Positions 62,552-64,000 of a DNA stretch of 64,000 nucleotides are shown one piece after another; the first letter of the stretch is position 1; every line of letters begins with the position of its first letter. Location: positions 124,001 to 188,000 of the forward strand of contig NZ_JAPDDT010000011.1 of the NCBI RefSeq assembly GCF_025950235.1. Direction: 5' to 3'. The notes beneath the pieces are model-generated. The model saw nothing but the letters and a program-made list of their open reading frames with translations, had not been told where the DNA came from and did no database searches. The position numbers and the translations under genes are program-made. The DNA comes from Luteolibacter arcticus (GTDB lineage Bacteria > Verrucomicrobiota > Verrucomicrobiia > Verrucomicrobiales > Akkermansiaceae).

Positions 62552-64000
62552 CGACGCCCCCGCCCCCCGCCTGAAGTATCTCCTGGCCCGCCTGTCGGAC
62601 GGCCAGCTCGATGCGACCGAAGCTGCCGAACTCGATGGCATGATCGTCCGCGATCCCGCGGCGCGGCGGTACTACCGGCGCCATACGAGGGTTCATCTGG
62701 CACTCACCGATCTTGGGGAAGCCAGCAAGATCGTCTCCTTTCCTGAAGTGCGCCATGCGCGGAGATGGCCGGCCTTGGCCGCGGCGGCGGCCCTAGTGCT
62801 AGCAGCCGGCACGGCGTGGTGGTCGTACCGCGCTGACAACGCGCAATCCCCTGCGCCGGTGGCGGAAAAGGAGTCCGTCCCGAAGAGGGTTCTCGCGGTG
62901 GTGTCCGCCACCGAGGATCTGCGGTGGAGTCTTCCCGAAGCTGCGGCCGGCGGACAACGGATCGGCACCGGAATCGTGAAGGTATTCAGCGGCAGCCTGT
63001 CCCTTTCATTGATGGGCGGACAGACGGTCCATCTCAAGGGGCCCGCGGAATTCGAGTTGATCGAGGAAGGGGAGATGGCCCTCCGCAAGGGGCCAGCCGC
63101 GTTCCGTTCGCTCGCCGGCCAAGCGCCCTTGATCGTGCACCTTCCCCACGGAGCGCTGGTGGACATGGGCTCGGAATTCTCGGCGGATGTCGGGAGTGAC
63201 GACACCACCGAGGTGCGCGTTTTCGAGAACCAACTCACCGTCTCGACCACCGGTCCTTCCGGCCGCACGCAGGAAGAACTCCAGCTCGGGCCCGGCCGGA
63301 CGGTGCTGGTGAATTCGGCATTTTCGCCGGGCACGCGGCCCGCCACCGACTTCCTGCGGGTCCCCCCCCCGCCGCTCGCGCTTTCACCGGGTGGCGAGCA
63401 ATCCTACGCCGCCGCCGTGATCGCTTCCTCGCCCGCCGCCTACTGGCGTTTCGAGAAGACCAATCCCCAGCAGCAGGTGCCCGATGAAACCGGCCGCCAT
63501 CCTCTCCAACTCATGGAGAAGGCGCGGCTGTTTGGAAACGACGGGCAGCGCTTTCTCATCACCAACCAAAGTGATGCCGCCGGCTTCGCGCAAACTCCCG
63601 CTGGCATCCCGAACCTCGACACCGCCCGCGGCATGACCGCGGAGTGCTTGTTCTCTTCCTCCTCAAAGAACTACGGAACCCTCATGGGCTTCGAGTTGGC
63701 CGATCCCGGACCACGGCCGCCAGACATCCCGCTCAAACTCAATCACGCACCGCAGAATTTCGTCATCGAGCGCATGGGCCGGATGGGCGAAAAAATCGGC
63801 CATGTTCATCCGGATTTCGCCGTCCGCACGATGCTCCGCGCGCCGGCCGGCTACTTCGGCGGGATCAATTGCTACTCGCGCGAGTCCCATCTGCTGCACC
63901 GCTGGGTCCATGTCGCGGTGGTCCGGGATGCCACCCGCATCCAGCTCTATGTGGATGGCGAGCTATCCGACTCCACCCAGGCTTCGCTGGTTTTCCACAA
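62544..64000 (+). CDS. FecR-like putative anti-sigma membrane protein with LamG-type domain, partial at right edge
   Basis: The ATG at 62544 overlaps the sigma factor stop. The frame stays open to the edge (485 codons). The cytoplasmic N-terminus (about 1-70; LLARLSDGQLDATEAAELDG, DPAARRYYRRHTRVHLAL) has the look of an anti-sigma zinc-less helical domain. A transmembrane helix (about 74-93; WPALAAAAALVLAAGTAWWS) follows, then a FecR-like region (about 130-260; VFSGSLSLSLMGGQTVHLKG, LIVHLPHGALVDMGSEFSAD) and a concanavalin/LamG-like part (AAYWRFEKTNPQQQVPDETG; RIQLYVDGEL). The arrangement suggests that an outside ligand, perhaps a glycan, releases the sigma factor. The C-terminus is cut off. 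Confidence 0.9.
   Translation, partial: MSDDAPAPRLKYLLARLSDGQLDATEAAELDGMIVRDPAARRYYRRHTRVHLALTDLGEASKIVSFPEVRHARRWPALAAAAALVLAAGTAWWSYRADNAQSPAPVAEKESVPKRVLAVVSATEDLRWSLPEAAAGGQRIGTGIVKVFSGSLSLSLMGGQTVHLKGPAEFELIEEGEMALRKGPAAFRSLAGQAPLIVHLPHGALVDMGSEFSADVGSDDTTEVRVFENQLTVSTTGPSGRTQEELQLGPGRTVLVNSAFSPGTRPATDFLRVPPPPLALSPGGEQSYAAAVIASSPAAYWRFEKTNPQQQVPDETGRHPLQLMEKARLFGNDGQRFLITNQSDAAGFAQTPAGIPNLDTARGMTAECLFSSSSKNYGTLMGFELADPGPRPPDIPLKLNHAPQNFVIERMGRMGEKIGHVHPDFAVRTMLRAPAGYFGGINCYSRESHLLHRWVHVAVVRDATRIQLYVDGELSDSTQASLVFH

Noticed and set aside
62544..63346. Minus-strand frames opposite the FecR/LamG-type gene (62693-63346 and others)
   Set aside because: The plus-strand frame starting inside the sigma factor stop is open to the edge and shows a transmembrane helix and FecR-like sequence; the minus frames show nothing recognisable.

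Overview
The window is GC-rich (well above 60% by eye) and reads as accessory chromosome from a Verrucomicrobiota bacterium, most like Luteolibacter and its relatives. The evidence is two Verru_Chthon cassette protein A homologues, several proteins with autotransporter-associated beta-strand (PATR) repeats, a DUF6288 protein, a CotH/lamin-tail protein, a GH97 enzyme, and an ECF sigma factor overlapping a FecR/LamG-type gene. No rRNA, tRNA, CRISPR array, transposase or core housekeeping operon was seen. Nearly every gene encodes an exported, multidomain, carbohydrate- or surface-related protein. High GC makes very long antisense open frames common; these were left out.

Layout. 1-3854 (-): the 5' part of an RCC1-repeat surface protein that runs off the left edge. 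4055-9187 (-): an Rhs/YD-repeat protein with TPR-like and C39-like N-terminal domains and an AT-richer C-terminal tip. 9715-14424 (+): a giant sugar-dehydrogenase/c-heme/discoidin protein. 14487-15137 (-): an orphan NarL-type response regulator. 15354-17471 (+): a membrane-anchored coiled-coil protein. 17472-18034: a repeat-rich gap with a long inverted repeat, a 28-bp tandem repeat and a 22-bp palindrome also found at 15244. 18035-about 20660 (+): a Verru_Chthon A homologue that looks truncated and runs into the convergent PQQ-type dehydrogenase/cytochrome at 20806-22998 (-). 23205-24968 (+): a class I mannose-6-phosphate isomerase with an N-terminal extension.

Right half. 25337-29821 (+): a 1494-aa exported protein with a possible Cys/His protease-like core and carbohydrate-binding-like domains. 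30023-30835 (+): a YdjY-type protein, closely followed at 30866-38848 by a 2660-aa DUF6288/PATR fusion. 39356-45712 (+): a 2118-aa PATR protein, then a strong intrinsic terminator and a CotH protein (45818-50605). 50695-54279 (+): a full-length Verru_Chthon A homologue, coupled by an ATGA overlap to a small exported protein (54276-54968). 55219-58263 and 58349-61807 (-): a GH97 family protein and a PATR protein that share a C-terminal module of about 365 residues. 62018-62551 (+) and 62544 to the edge: the sigma factor and its putative anti-sigma/LamG partner.

How the genes may work together (inference). The set suggests a cell-surface programme for binding and processing polysaccharide or glycoprotein: sugar oxidation in the periplasm, an alpha-glycosidase-like enzyme, mannose phosphate metabolism, large adhesin-like beta-helix proteins and pilin-like proteins, with the sigma/anti-sigma pair as a plausible local regulator. 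The most interesting cross-gene signal is a common C-terminal module in six exported proteins. It has an Asp-rich calcium-binding-like loop, a beta-rich stretch, and an end of the form F-x-R-(L/V) a few residues before a terminal proline. It may be a sorting or surface-retention signal.
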